A model generated the notes under the pieces. That model was not told where the DNA came from and did no database searches. It saw only the letters and a program-made list of their open reading frames with translations. 64,000 nucleotides of DNA from Whalleya microplaca (lineage: Eukaryota; Ascomycota; Sordariomycetes; Xylariales; Xylariaceae), in assembly GCA_022497155.1 (NCBI GenBank), contig MU385766.1:186001-250000 (forward strand), read 5' to 3'. Below are positions 24,556 through 35,484 of this stretch, piece after piece (position 1 is the stretch's first letter; the number at the start of each line of letters is the position of its first letter). The position numbers were made by a program, and so were the translations under genes.

Positions 24556-25338
24556 TCATTGCGGCTTCGGGGCGTTAGCCTCAATGTTCGGCTGGAGCAA
24601 CAAGTCTTTCAACTCCGTGGCAGCCTTCAGTATGATCTCGCTCTTCTCTTCCTCCCAAGACTTCAGCGTGTCTGCTCCTAGCTTACCTTCGCCCATCGCG
24701 GCGTACAGGTCCGGTCCCGCACCCCCGAGGAAAGGGAGCGTCGGGCGCGTTTCAGTGATTACGAGACCACATCCCGAGAGCGCTCCCTTGACCTGATCAT
24801 TAGCGGTATTCCCGCCCTTGACTCCGTAGCTGACAATTGTGACAGGCTTGCCCTTCCACTCATTGAGAAGATAGTCGATGGCGTTCTTCGTGCCACCCGC
24901 CATCCCATAGTTGTATTCGGGAATGACTAGGACATAGCCGTCGTACTTGGCGATCTCAGCACTCCAGACCTTGGAGTGTTCATGGACTAACACAATCTTT
25001 TAGTAAAAATCTGAATTGACTTGTTGAAGAGAAATGAGACACATGTGGAATATATAAGGGCTCGATATACAGCTGTAGATTGATAAAAATAGACTAAAAG
25101 AGGAAATAAGTGACACTCGAAATTGCATACCGAATGACGCCTTCTCGGGGACCATTGCCGGCGCAACGTGCTCGTTGAATACTGGTAAGTTGAATTTAAC
25201 CACATCAAGGGGCGTCAGGGAGATTCCAGCTGAAGCTAAAGGCTTTTCAATCGTATTTTTGACGTACTCGGCCACGCTGGGCCCGATACGAGTAGCACGT
25301 GTGCTCATGGTGATGATTGCGACTGATTTGGAAGACAT
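24556..25338 (-). CDS. NADPH-dependent FMN reductase-like flavoprotein
   Basis: Exons: 25338-25131 and 24986-24556, 212 residues, one 144-bp intron. The flavodoxin-like fold is shown by the phosphate-loop start STRATRIGPSVAEYV (residues 12-26), the signature IPEYNYGMAGGTKNAID (91-107) and the segment KPVTIVSYGVKGG. This is the NADPH-dependent FMN reductase family (PF03358); members reduce FMN, quinones or azo compounds, and the physiological substrate here is unknown. No signal peptide; probably cytosolic. The first exon runs open past the donor, so splicing is required to join the PEYNYG motif. A TATA box lies 157 bp upstream. Confidence 0.88.
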
Positions 25339-25494
25339 TTTTCGTTTTGGTAATTGATTGGCAGTCTAAGTGGAAGTGTTGAGAGTTTATTGTTGAAATT
25401 ATCTATTCTGAACTAGAATTAGTTCCTGTCGTTCTCTAGCTTTGCGTGTAAAGTATCTGGGTTCTAGCTTTTGGTCGTTCGAGGTCGACAACCC

Positions 25495-25503
25495 TTTATA
25501 TAT
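25495..25503 (-). promoter_or_regulatory. TATA box of the FMN-reductase-like gene
   Basis: On the minus strand the sequence reads atatataaa, about 157 bp upstream of the ATG at 25338, the same spacing as at the CaaX gene. Confidence 0.5.
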
Positions 25504-26222
25504 TGTTGTGGATCAGGTATGGATCCTTAGCGAATGACAGTAGTATTTTTGCTGGTAGGGCCCAACTGTCTGCTATGTACTTGTATTTGTCATGTAAGGC
25601 TTGGATTTGTAAGAAGGCTGAAGTCATCTAGGAGCATGTTACAAGTTGAAAGGGGTGCGTAGCATTATGATGTTACCGCGGTAGTGGTTCTGATTGGACC
25701 GATTTTTCCAGTTGGGCTGAATCAAGTAACGGCAGGCCGAACCGAGCAGCGGGGGCAATGCGAGTCGAGATCTAGCTGGCGGTAAGAGATCTCATTGGTC
25801 TGACCCTCTGCCTAGATACCGATCAGTAGGGTTCCTTGGTAGTCGGCGCACCTACATCTTCTGACCAAGCATGAATTCGATGACATTTAAGACATGTAGG
25901 TTTGACTTATCGTGGAAACTATATGTAGTACTTCTTCCACCATCCATGTTATTGATTAACATAACAACCACCGAAAATATATCACCGCAGGCACAACATA
26001 TATAAGGTCAGGAAACATTAGGGAAACGAAGCAGTTGGTTACAAACTCAATTTTGGGTTCAGAGTTAGTAGGATAGGACTATGATTGGTTGACCCTCCCC
26101 GTCCGTTCTCCGTGCCTATAAAGGCGCCAAACCCATATCTCAAACCATGCTACCCTCCGGTTCCTCCTTCGTTGGTGTACCTAGCAATTAAGGAACCACG
26201 GCATCCTCTTTGTGCCAAAACA
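25504..26222. other. spacer without a recognised gene
   Basis: No coding exon recognised. A plus-strand tataaagg lies near 26117-26124 and a 65-codon frame follows it (26085-26282), but this overlaps the convincing minus-strand small gene and has no family features. Confidence 0.4.
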
Positions 26223-26456
26223 TTACACGCCCGGCCCTTTCGGGGCCGGGTTGTTATGCCCGATGGTCACTCGGGGATCTAGCGCTGGTGGTTTTGGGCC
26301 GTTACCAGGAGGGTTGTGGGGCTGAAGCTCCGGGAGAAATCCCCCGTGAGTGCCAATGGTAGAAGAGCCTGCATTCTGAGTAGGTGGGAAACTTGGCAGG
26401 TATTGGCCGCCGCCGGCACCTGGGTGATTAGCACCTTGTTGATTAGGAGCTGACAT
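26223..26456 (-). CDS. small Pro/Gly/Asn-rich protein, 77 aa, unknown function
   Basis: A single open frame with good gene context: a TATA box about 200 bp upstream (26658-26665) and a leader rich in CA and CT, without long runs of other codons. The product starts MSAPNQQGANHPGAGGGQYL and continues through NAGSSTIGTHGGFLPELQ to GPKPPALDPRVTIGHNN. It is hydrophilic and probably disordered, with no signal peptide, Cys or transmembrane segment. I do not recognise a family. Small, unstructured proteins behind strong promoters are common among fungal conidiation- and stress-induced genes, but that link is inference. The last codons lie in a perfect 8-bp hairpin (26230-26250). Confidence 0.55.
   Translation of the reverse strand: MSAPNQQGANHPGAGGGQYLPSFPPTQNAGSSTIGTHGGFLPELQPHNPPGNGPKPPALDPRVTIGHNNPAPKGPGV
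26230..26250. other. GC hairpin at the end of the small gene
   Basis: The arms cccggccc (26230-26237) and gggccggg (26243-26250) pair perfectly around a five-base loop. The hairpin overlaps the last codons of the minus-strand frame and ends a few bases before its stop codon, so it would also form near the 3' end of the coding mRNA. Confidence 0.7.
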
Positions 26457-26657
26457 CGTGCTCGTTGGTGTACGCTAGGCGTGAGTAGGTGTAGATGACT
26501 ATAAGTCAAGACGTGCAAGTGTATGGGTAGGCGTGTTTAGTGTGCAGTAGCAGAGCTCAGTAATAGCCTTGTTTTGTAGATGCGTGTCGATGCGTGTCGA
26601 TGGTGTTGGTTGTATAGGCAAGTTGATGAAGTTAGCTCAGAAGCACAACCCATGTGG

Positions 26658-26665
26658 TATATATA
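26658..26665 (-). promoter_or_regulatory. TATA box of the small Pro/Gly-rich gene
   Basis: The motif tatatata is followed on the minus strand by a ~200-base CA/CT-rich leader ending at the ATG at 26456. The leader carries a direct repeat of gatgcgtgtc (plus-strand reading) near 26578-26600. Confidence 0.5.
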
Positions 26666-28271
26666 GAAAACGAGGGTTGCATAGATCCTGTGTATTATTC
26701 ACTGCCTCGCATGATTGTATTGTAAAACAAGGTGACTAGAGGTGGGTGACATAGAAGATGCACGATACCTTCAAACTGCTTTCCTGTTAATGACTCTGTG
26801 TAGGCGTAAGCTACCCGTGTTCCTGTCTTTTACTTTATTTGATTACCAGTGGGCGTTTTTGTGCTGTGAAAGTGTAGACAGTTTACTCATACTAGCCTTC
26901 GACAGATGATACTGAGCTGTTGTATCATGTCACGCGGAACACTGGTTTTGCTTTGGTACTCCAGTTGTCATAGGCGCAACAGCAGTGGACCAGCTTGTAA
27001 GGGATCATTTATCCTTTCTAGACTTGACAGATAGGCAGATAGACAAGCCTCTTACGTCCGAAGGACGTAAACAAACTCATCATCGTCATGCCGATTTATT
27101 AGCCCTGTTGTTGAGGTCGACCCCTGACGTGACTGTAATAAGACTGTAACGAGACTGCAACAAGACTGAGGTAATTGTGGCAGATGGACACGTAGTGACT
27201 AAGAATGAAAGTACTGTATCATTGTATATGTCGATGAGTTTAAGGAACGAGACCAGAATTTCCAGCAAATGATGATGACCAGACGACAAAATATGATTCA
27301 CAGGAGCTATATATAGTCAACATATAGATGAGAGGGGTGTAAATATTAGCCAATCCTGCCTAGGCCCATATCATCATAACTCGAACCTCTTCAACGAGTC
27401 ATACCCATCACGGGGAGCACTGTTGCTTCCGCCAACATTAAACTTTATATTGACTATGGTGTCGATCGATATACTAACACAACCAATCCTCATGGTTATG
27501 AAAAATATACGGAATATACTAAAAGACTTGAAAGAAAAATAGACTCACGATTTCAAGAATCGAAAAAACTGGTGATAAAAAAGCATAGCTCGGGATAAAT
27601 CGACACGGATCAAAGCAAGATTGGAAACGAAAGTTATATAGACTGTCAGTTCTGAAACAATAACCTAGGTATTTTTCAAGTCAAACACACTTCAGATAAT
27701 TACTCATTGACAATCACGACAATCACCAGTTAAATAAAAAATGGCACATTTCTTTCTATATACATGGCTGTATAGAAGTAAGTAATATTTGACTGTACCT
27801 ATTTTTCTTTTCCTAGTTCACTATAGCTGTCCTTCCTCATTAATGGCTTATGTTATAGCTCGCGAACAGCTTTGAATAATTCAAGAGATACACAGCGTTC
27901 CACTGGGTGGTTGCAGCCCAAGATAACTCTTTATGAAAGGCCTGTATATTGTGGAAAAGCCAAATGAACCCAACAACTTTGTACCAGAGCTTTTCATCTT
28001 GATCAGCAACAATTATTCAAGGTCCTCCTTAGACTCACTATCCATAATAGCCACATTTGATTTGTTCATCCTTAGACATCCTCTTTGATTCCAGTAAGTC
28101 CTTCGTAAGAAAAGCGTCGACTTAGGGATTGAATACGCTATCTTATAGCTACCCAAAGATGCCCAACAGGCACTTGAAGAACATATAAAGACCTTTGAGT
28201 CGAAGGAAGCACAGATATTGTATTTGCCGTTGGCTGAGTTGGAGACGAGAACGCCTCCGCTGGCCAACAAA
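26666..28271. other. AT-rich spacer without an intact gene
   Basis: No intact gene recognised. It contains an 11-bp tandem repeat at 27131-27171. An 85-codon minus-strand frame (28013-28270) has no family features and abuts the MFS relic. Confidence 0.4.
27131..27171. repeat. 11-bp tandem repeat, about 3.7 copies
   Basis: Successive units gactgtaataa, gactgtaacga, gactgcaacaa and a partial gactgagg. It lies in non-coding DNA. Confidence 0.75.
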
Positions 28272-28551
28272 CTCGGTTTCCGAGTCTATGCCGTCGTCGT
28301 CGGGCTAGGGATTACAAATTTGTTGGCAGCGCTGGAGAACACAATCGTTGCAATCGCTGCGTCATCATGTTGACAGGACTGCAGCTCGGCGACAACTTCA
28401 TCTGTACCACTAGTTAATGCATCTTTCCTTAGTAAGTGAGTATGGCAAATGTCCACATCGCTCTAAGGAGTGAGCGCCGCCTAATCATGTCACCAAAATA
28501 TATAACACGGCAGCCCAGCCCCTATTTGGCTAGTTATCATAAACCTACGGA
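28272..28551 (+). pseudogene. relic of an MFS multidrug-type transporter (N-terminal part)
   Basis: The translation LGFRVYAVVVGLGITNLLAALENTIVAIAA is split between frames but matches the first transmembrane helix of fungal MFS drug:H+ antiporters (the LLAALENT/D-T-I-V signature). After a frameshift, LTGLQLGDNFI and VNASFLS correspond to the following loop and helix (family pattern LTDLQLGxxFIWxTNAFFL). After a possible intron, TAAQPLFG-stop-LS-stop-TYG corresponds to the helix-2 region (A-F-Q-P-L-F-G-Q). At least two frameshifts and two or more stops interrupt it, and the rest of the ~500-residue transporter is missing. It is non-functional; the family assignment rests on this short N-terminal match. 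Confidence 0.65.
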
Positions 28552-28947
28552 GTACTTACAAGGTTGATTGATCATGATCCCAAGATTTCCGAAGCGTATG
28601 TAGAACCAGGTACTTTGCTATCCATCACACGGAACCCTGCTATGAAACGTGCTACAGTGCCTACCTGGTATATCACCATGAATACTGCTGCAAGGGTATC
28701 TCGGTAGGTACATACAGTATTGTGCTTCATGGCACGTGAACGCGGCATGTAAGGGATAGCAGGTTACATCTTGCTACTACCTGCATATAACAATAACTAG
28801 GAGTTTAGACCCTACCTTTCGCCTACTTGCTGTGTTCGAATTTCAATCACCATTACCATTCCCTATCACCGTTATAGCCTCATTAGCATGGGTGCAGCCT
28901 AGCTTACGTAGTACCGCAGTCTTAAAGGAAATCAAGTAAAGCTTGCC
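28552..28947. other. spacer between two gene relics
   Basis: No recognisable coding sequence. It may contain further decayed parts of the MFS gene that are no longer readable. Confidence 0.35.
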
Positions 28948-29244
28948 ATGACCTCAAGCAAAGCAAGATGGGCCGGCGTCCCATTTTTCGAAGCGACCAA
29001 GGTGGTAAAGCTGGATTCGCACACATACAGAGTCAATCTAAGGGATGTCTTTTGTATGGGCGCAGGTACAGCAAATTACCCGATTCCCTTCACGTAAGTC
29101 GTATCTCTAACACGAAGTCATGCAGTCCCCAATGGCGGCTACACAGCATGCTGCATGCTCGCGGCTGCTAGCCGTCATCTCAAGAGATGCGGAGGGCGAG
29201 CTGGTGGCGTTGAGTCATCACGTTGCTTTGATCCTGACCATTGA
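28948..29244 (+). pseudogene. truncated thioesterase-like (hot-dog) gene
   Basis: Two exons, 28948-29065 and 29126-29244, join in frame over a 60-bp GT-AG intron and encode 78 residues. The start WAGVPFFEATKVVKLDSHTY continues RVNLRDVFCMGA and VPNGGYTACCMLAAASRHL. This matches the N-terminus of fungal thioesterase-like superfamily proteins (PF13622-type; pattern VPNGGYxAS). After residue ~65 the similarity ends in an unrelated tail and stop, whereas full-length relatives have about 300 residues. The beginning is well preserved, so truncation or frameshift may be recent. A short expressed protein is possible but unlikely to be catalytic. Confidence 0.6.
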
Positions 29245-30759
29245 ACGGAACACGGGAGGCAAGGCTTCACGGGCCAAGGCTGCTCTGTGATGGCTCCGCA
29301 TCGGCTTCGAATACTTTTATCTTAGAGCTGTGTTGGGCTTTGCACCCGTCGTCGCATTATTGTTAGTAAAATCGCATTAGGGGATAGCCATCTGCTCGCG
29401 CAAACGCTAACTTGCGCGGCAATATTTGTGAAAGGCAGTGTCTACGTGACAGTGTGCGTGGGATGTTAGTGACATTTTGAATAACTAGGTAATTTTCTCT
29501 GCACCCACTGTTAGTCGGCTGTGCTTCGGTTCAAGCAAGTGTAGACCTTACCTTAAATTAAATTACATGTTCATCGTGGAAGACGGTCGAAAACTCTGCT
29601 CCCGTCACAGAGACAAGTCGTGGATTTTCGACTGTTGGGCATGAAATTGGGATGGCCATCATTTCCGGAGAAGGCCAGTTACGCTCACATTTCCAAATTA
29701 AGCGGAACAAAGCCTATGGCTAGGTACTTTACCGTATTATCCTTTATCTGTAGATGGTAGGAGAGATGAAATGAAAAGGAGCTTCTGGAGCGAGGCCGCC
29801 GTTATCGCGATTACTGCACTGCCGAATGCGCGAGGGTCCAACTATGATAGGAAGACCATCGTAGATAAAGCTTGATTCTCAACGGGGAATCAACTGGTGA
29901 GACCCAACATGGTTTTTGAATGCCGAAGGGCATGTTTATTACCACAATATAACTAGTAGACTCAATGTCAGTTTTTAGACCTGAAGTATTCAGAGACAGT
30001 CGATCTCGAACTAATATCTGAGTAGGTTACGAAAGGACAGCGGCATCATGGATGACTCTGTTATGGGATTAGACAGGACCAAATGGGCGTTTAGAAATAG
30101 AGATAGGCGGTAGTAATGGGTGCTTCTCTGAGTTTTGATGCTACTACACTCTAGACTCAAGGGTTCAGGGGTTCAGGGTCTCGGTTGAATATTATAATTA
30201 GATTCGGCTGGCTTACCTAATTAGTGTCAACACCTAGGAACCTGCCGGCCATGTTCCATGAATTAGATGCCTGGCTGCTTAAGCAGGCGAGCATGGAGTC
30301 ACTACATAGTTTTGAAGCTTCCGTCCCTCGCTGCCCACGACCGAGCAGGCGTTCTCGGCCGCCGTCACGTTGCCTAGTTTCAACACTTGAATTCCGGACC
30401 CTGGGGTGAATCTTGTTTTCGATATCATTCTACGGCTTCTTACCTATTTCCAGATTCCCAGTTTCACATTTCCGGTCGAGGTGTCCAGACTCAGGTAGTT
30501 GCTAGCACAAGTGCCATTTTTACTTCTTCTCATTTTGCTGACCTAATATCACTGGCTTACACCAAATGCTGTGAGGTATTGTGTCCGTACCATTTTTTTC
30601 CTGGCGCTGCTTAAATGCTCCAATTCGCAAGGTCCCCATTGACTTTGCCTAACGAAGCACCCCACGGTATACCCACTACCAGACGAGCCCCATGACCGGC
30701 TCAGTCTATGTACCTACCTAACCCCCCCAGACATCAATCACATCATCAGATCTAGGTAG
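29245..30759. other. spacer downstream of Cse1 and the thioesterase relic
   Basis: No recognisable gene. It includes the 3' flank of the minus-strand Cse1 gene. Short frames near 30224-30614 show no family features. Confidence 0.4.
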
Positions 30760-33700
30760 CTAACCCACATACATCGCCAAGGCCTGCTTTCCCTCGTCGC
30801 TCAGACGCTCTTGCATGAACGCCGCGATCGCGCCGTTGTGCCGGGTGTTGGCGTCCGTCAGATAGTCGCGCACCCAGATCTTGATATCTACGACCTCGGG
30901 GAAGTCGTCCCGGGTGGATCTCTTGCACGTGTTGAGCGGGGTGAAGCCCAGGCCGAATCCAATGTCGTCTACGTCCGCCTCGTTGATCACGTCGTCGCCT
31001 GTGCCCGTCGTCACCTTGGGTGGGTTCATGAGCATCTTCAGCATCGCTTCGCACGTGAACCGCCATCCCTTCACGTAGCGCTGCGCAAAGGCTTGGCTGT
31101 CTCCCATGGACTTGGCGAAGGATATGACAGCAAGCTTGCGGTCGATGGGACGGACAAGCTGCTCCGAGGTGGGGAGGATGATGGTCAAGTAGATCTGGAC
31201 GAATAGCTTCTCCTGGATCAGGTCTACTTTGCTGATGAAGTAATCGGTACCCAGCCCAGAGTCTACCTTGGCGGATACGAGGTGATAGAATCGCACGAAT
31301 CGCAACTTGAATGAGTCAGACGGATTAGATTGAAGCTTGGTGAAGAGCAGTGTCAAGATTTCCTGGAAGTAAGGATCGAGAGCAGTCCTAAAAATCAAGT
31401 TAGTTTGACAAGAGCAGCATTCCATGATATAACATACCGTCCAATCGAGAGGATGATTGACTCGAGGAGATCAAAGGCATTTTGTTCTGTCCTCTTGCCT
31501 GCGAGGAGTCTCTGAAAAATGCCTAGAACTGGCTGAACTTGGTTCCCATCCACGATTGAGTTAGCGGCTCTGGGTATTATTGCAGATAGCAATCTCGTGA
31601 GGGCCGGAATGTTTCCTCTGCTTTCCCAAAACGTTGGCAGCATCAACGGCGCAATCAGTGCTTGGTATTTGTTGGGTAGTGCTCCAGCCGGATTAAGTTC
31701 CAACAGCTTAGCAAAGAGCTGAAATACGTAGGGCATGAACTCTAGGGTCCAATTTGTTAGCACTGCTAGTAACGATGCGAGAAACATAAGACTGGAAATT
31801 ATACCGTTCACTTCCTCCGTGATTATCAGATTAAATGGCTCCCACAAGCGTTCCTCCAGCTTCGAAGTTCCGGCAGGGTAGCCGCAGCTGTTTCAATTAG
31901 CCTGGATCACGTGAAGTGAATTGATTTGCAAGCATAACATACCTCACAACAGCGCCTAGGGCCTCGAAGTGATAATAATAGAAGCGCGGGTTGCTCGGAT
32001 TGCTCTTGATGATATTTGTAATTCCCACAAGATGATCGAGGACCATATCATCGAAGTTAAGAATACCGACGCCCATGACAATGAGGACCCGCATGATGCA
32101 ACGCATGAGGAATTCGTTCTCCTGCATCTTTGCTGGCGAGTTCTCCTTTTCAACGAGCTTGAAGAGGTGGTCAAGGAGATCTTTCGCAAATGGGTCGATG
32201 TCAGCCCTGCCAAAGATACGATTGCCGGAATCGTCAGCCAAGTACAGAAGCCTTTCGACGGCAATGGCTGCGTAAGTGTAGACGACGTAGTTCGAAGAGC
32301 CCAGATTTTGAATCAGTGGCTGGAAGGCAGCCTGCCACTGTTCTTTCGTCAATTGACTTCGGAAGGTGTACAGATATTTGATGGCGTCAACTTTAGATAT
32401 GGGCTCGACGCCCGCATCAGAAATTAGGTCATTCGCAACATGTTGTTGGAAAAAGTCGACGACATTGACTAGCGGGTTGACTGTCTTGACACCTTGTCCC
32501 GCTGTTACAGCCCCTTTAGCCGCAATAGACAGGAACAGCGAGATGGCGGTGTCCTTGTCCTTCCAATTCGTCTTGCCTTGCTCGAGGTAATGGCTGATAT
32601 ATCGACCGGCAACGTTGGTGACCAGTTGATCGAATCTACCTTGAAGCTGTCTGAGGAAGTCTGTAGCTGCTCTCCTTCTTGAATCTGTATCCGAACCCTC
32701 AAGGTCTCGTCGGATGAATTCGATAGGCTCATCCTCAAACAATTCAATATCTGACTCTCTCAGCGCAACATTAGGCAACACCACCTTCTCCACAACCTGG
32801 CTCAAGACGCCCTCCTCATTGAAGGCACCCGAGTGCTGCGGAGTGCCCGCAATAGCTGTCAGGAAATGCAAGGCTTTGCTGACGAGATTATCATATTTGG
32901 TTTCAGGCCCGATTGTAGATAGCAGGTTCCATGCACTAGAAATAAAGACCTGAGTAAATCGGCCAAAATCGTCATCGAACTTGTTGACGTAGAGCTCTAA
33001 AGCATCGCAAATGTCGGCTTTAACTATTTCGACCACGCCAGCTTCTGAGTCATCATCCGTCGCCAGCAACGGGTTCTCATAAGTCAAGTACTTGTGGAGC
33101 AGTGTCGAGATATGTTCCAAATTTGATTCAAATTGCGGCGGCATGTCCTGGCATGATAGATCGTAGAAGACCTTGATCAGAAGGCTCATAGTATCGAAAT
33201 ATCCTTTCAACACCTCTTTGTCGTTGGCATGTGCATCGATCTGCCGGTCCGTAGCCTGTATTGGACTTAGCTCTAATCCGCGCGTGAATGGGGTCATTAA
33301 CAAGCTGACTTACACTCAAAAGAGTGAGGAAGGGTATTGCGAAAGTGTTGAGCACATGGTTAATTTCTATGTACAGTTCGTCGGAACGGTATAAGGGTCG
33401 CCATCTCACGAAGATAGAATGTGCAACCTCCAGTACTCCATTATTGATTTTGTAGTTATCGGGCGACAAGCGCGATACGAGATCCTATAGTAGAAGGCTG
33501 GCATAAGTCAACAGTCGGAGAATGCGAGTCTGTCGCAACGTACCTGAACGAGGGTATCCCAGCGATCCCAGAAGTCAGAGTCGGCGATGATGCTGATTGC
33601 GTCTCCGAGCTGGGTCTGTATGGTAGACGGGCACGCGATCATGAGCCCAATAAGCTCTTGCTTCATCGTGTTGACCTCGTCGATGGGGAGTTTGTAGTTG

Positions 33701-34060
33701 CGATCTTCGTCCTGTGCGCGGCGAACGTTAGAATCGCGGTGGTGCTATACAGTGGTGCCATATATATGTCAAACCGACGTACCACATAGTTGTGCCGGAT
33801 GAAGTTCTTGAAGCAGAGCGCGCCGGAGAGGCGGATCTTGGGTTCGAGGTTCTCGGTAGCTACGATCTTGAGGAGCTGTAGTGAAAACTGAGGTTTCTTC
33901 TCCTCAGCCTTAAGCTTTTCCTCGGCTGTTTGTTCAGATCAATATGTGTTTCTTCGGTGCTCTGGAGGTGGGGCAGACGATCTTGTATACCTTTCTTGTG
34001 TTTGACGGGATCAAGTGTAGCATCCAGCAGCTGGGCAATATACCCCAGATCAGAGGCCAT
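30760..34060 (-). CDS. CSE1: exportin-2 / importin-alpha re-exporter Cse1
   Basis: Karyopherin-beta family receptor that returns importin-alpha from nucleus to cytoplasm with Ran-GTP. Eight exons: 34060-33991, 33925-33783, 33711-33544, 33484-33314, 33255-31943, 31887-31805, 31741-31438, 31387-30760; total 959 residues, the normal Cse1 length. It starts MASDLGYIAQLLDATLDPVK and continues with the importin-beta N-terminal domain (LEPKIRLSGALCFKNFIRHNY). HEAT-like helices follow throughout, and the Cse1-specific C-terminal half includes EFMPYVFQLFAKLLELNPAG and TALDPYFQEILTLLFTKLQS. All splice joins keep the frame. An upstream in-frame Met at 34132 is less likely because the family begins at the MASDL position. 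It is divergent from TSC2. Confidence 0.95.
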
Positions 34061-35484
34061 GATGGCTGTGGCTTGTGGATGCGTTGATGCGCGTGTAGCT
34101 GCGTGTCGCTGGCTGACGTGGTTGGAGATCAACGGGCAGAGGCCTGGGAGGAGTGAAGATATGAAGCTTCAGATGTCCCAATTTGAAGGTGGGGGTTTTA
34201 TTGACATTGCAGACATCTTTAGGCGGCCTAATGGGCGACGAGGCAACAGAGAGAGCTCTGAACTTTAGCACTGTATGTACCTACCTACACACTCTGACGC
34301 TACTGGGTACATGTCGGCCCTACAATACAAAGTACCTAGGTATGTTCAATTACCCACTTCTGTCATCTTCTCTTTGCTAGTGGAACGTGCTTTGGAAGCT
34401 TGAGCTATGTAACAGCGGGGCAGGGCTGGCGGGGTTCGGGCAAGCAGTCAAGGTTCTCCCTGAATCGGTGATCAATTTTCCGATCCGTGTACATGGATAT
34501 GGACATGTACGGAATACCCGACACTTACCTAGGTAGATAAGATACAAGCACCGTGTGAATTTTGATTACAGTACCCTGAGTGCATGCATACATAGCGTAC
34601 CTGCTATGTAAGGTAAGTACCATGTATGTATGTAGCAGGTGCCCGGCAATGGTCATGGCGCCATGGCTGCACGGGCAATGTACTGCATAATTTGCACACG
34701 AGAAGGTACCCGGTACGTATCTGCTCCAGGGGCCGACGGAATGTCCTGATTCGCTACGGCGGAGAAAGAGACGGCGCGGACAGCTGCAAGAGCACCAAAA
34801 GGGTGATTGTGGAGAATCTTTTGTGAAGGGCATCGTTCAAATTCCCCATCCAGCTGCCAGCCATCCTACCATCAAGGTTTACCTGTTCAACTGACTGCAT
34901 CTCCCCTGAATCCACATCAGAGCTTCTGCCTGTGTCTCCCGCTGTATCACCACGTCCTACGATCTCGCACGATACCAACTTACACCTGCTCAAGCTATCC
35001 ATCTCCGTCGTAACCCTCGGATATACTGGTCCGCCAGACAGTTTGAGGAATTGAGCCTGTAATACCACCTACCGTGTTAGACGCATCCCAGCAGAGAGAG
35101 ATAGAGCGAGCTCTTCTTGTCTCTGGGCCGACCTGGACGTCCGAGCTGGTGGTTCACGCATTTTATAGAGGCTTAAATGTTTTTTGTATCTCTTATAAAA
35201 TCCTCATTTTCGCCCTATGAAAGAATCGATCAGATTGTGAGTCGACCTTCTTTCGGCTGTCCTGGTAGATGATGTATACTCTTGGTCCGGCTTGCTTTGG
35301 CCAATCTGTGCAAATCTCCTTTGGCATCGAGACATAAGGGTCCATAGCTTCGAGTTAACTTGCTGTCCTTTTACCTTTCAAGTCACCGAGTAATTCTGTA
35401 AAATCCGGCAATTATAGTTCGGGAGCTAACATGTTGGGATATAGTCTCTCGCGGCCGCTTGGCCGGTGAAGGCGGGCGAGAGCC
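34061..35484. promoter_or_regulatory. divergent spacer between Cse1 and TSC2
   Basis: 1.4 kb without a recognised gene. The middle part (about 34260-34640) is dense in short tacctacct/cctaggta motifs. Frames of up to about 112 codons overlap each other and show no family signature. Confidence 0.5.
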
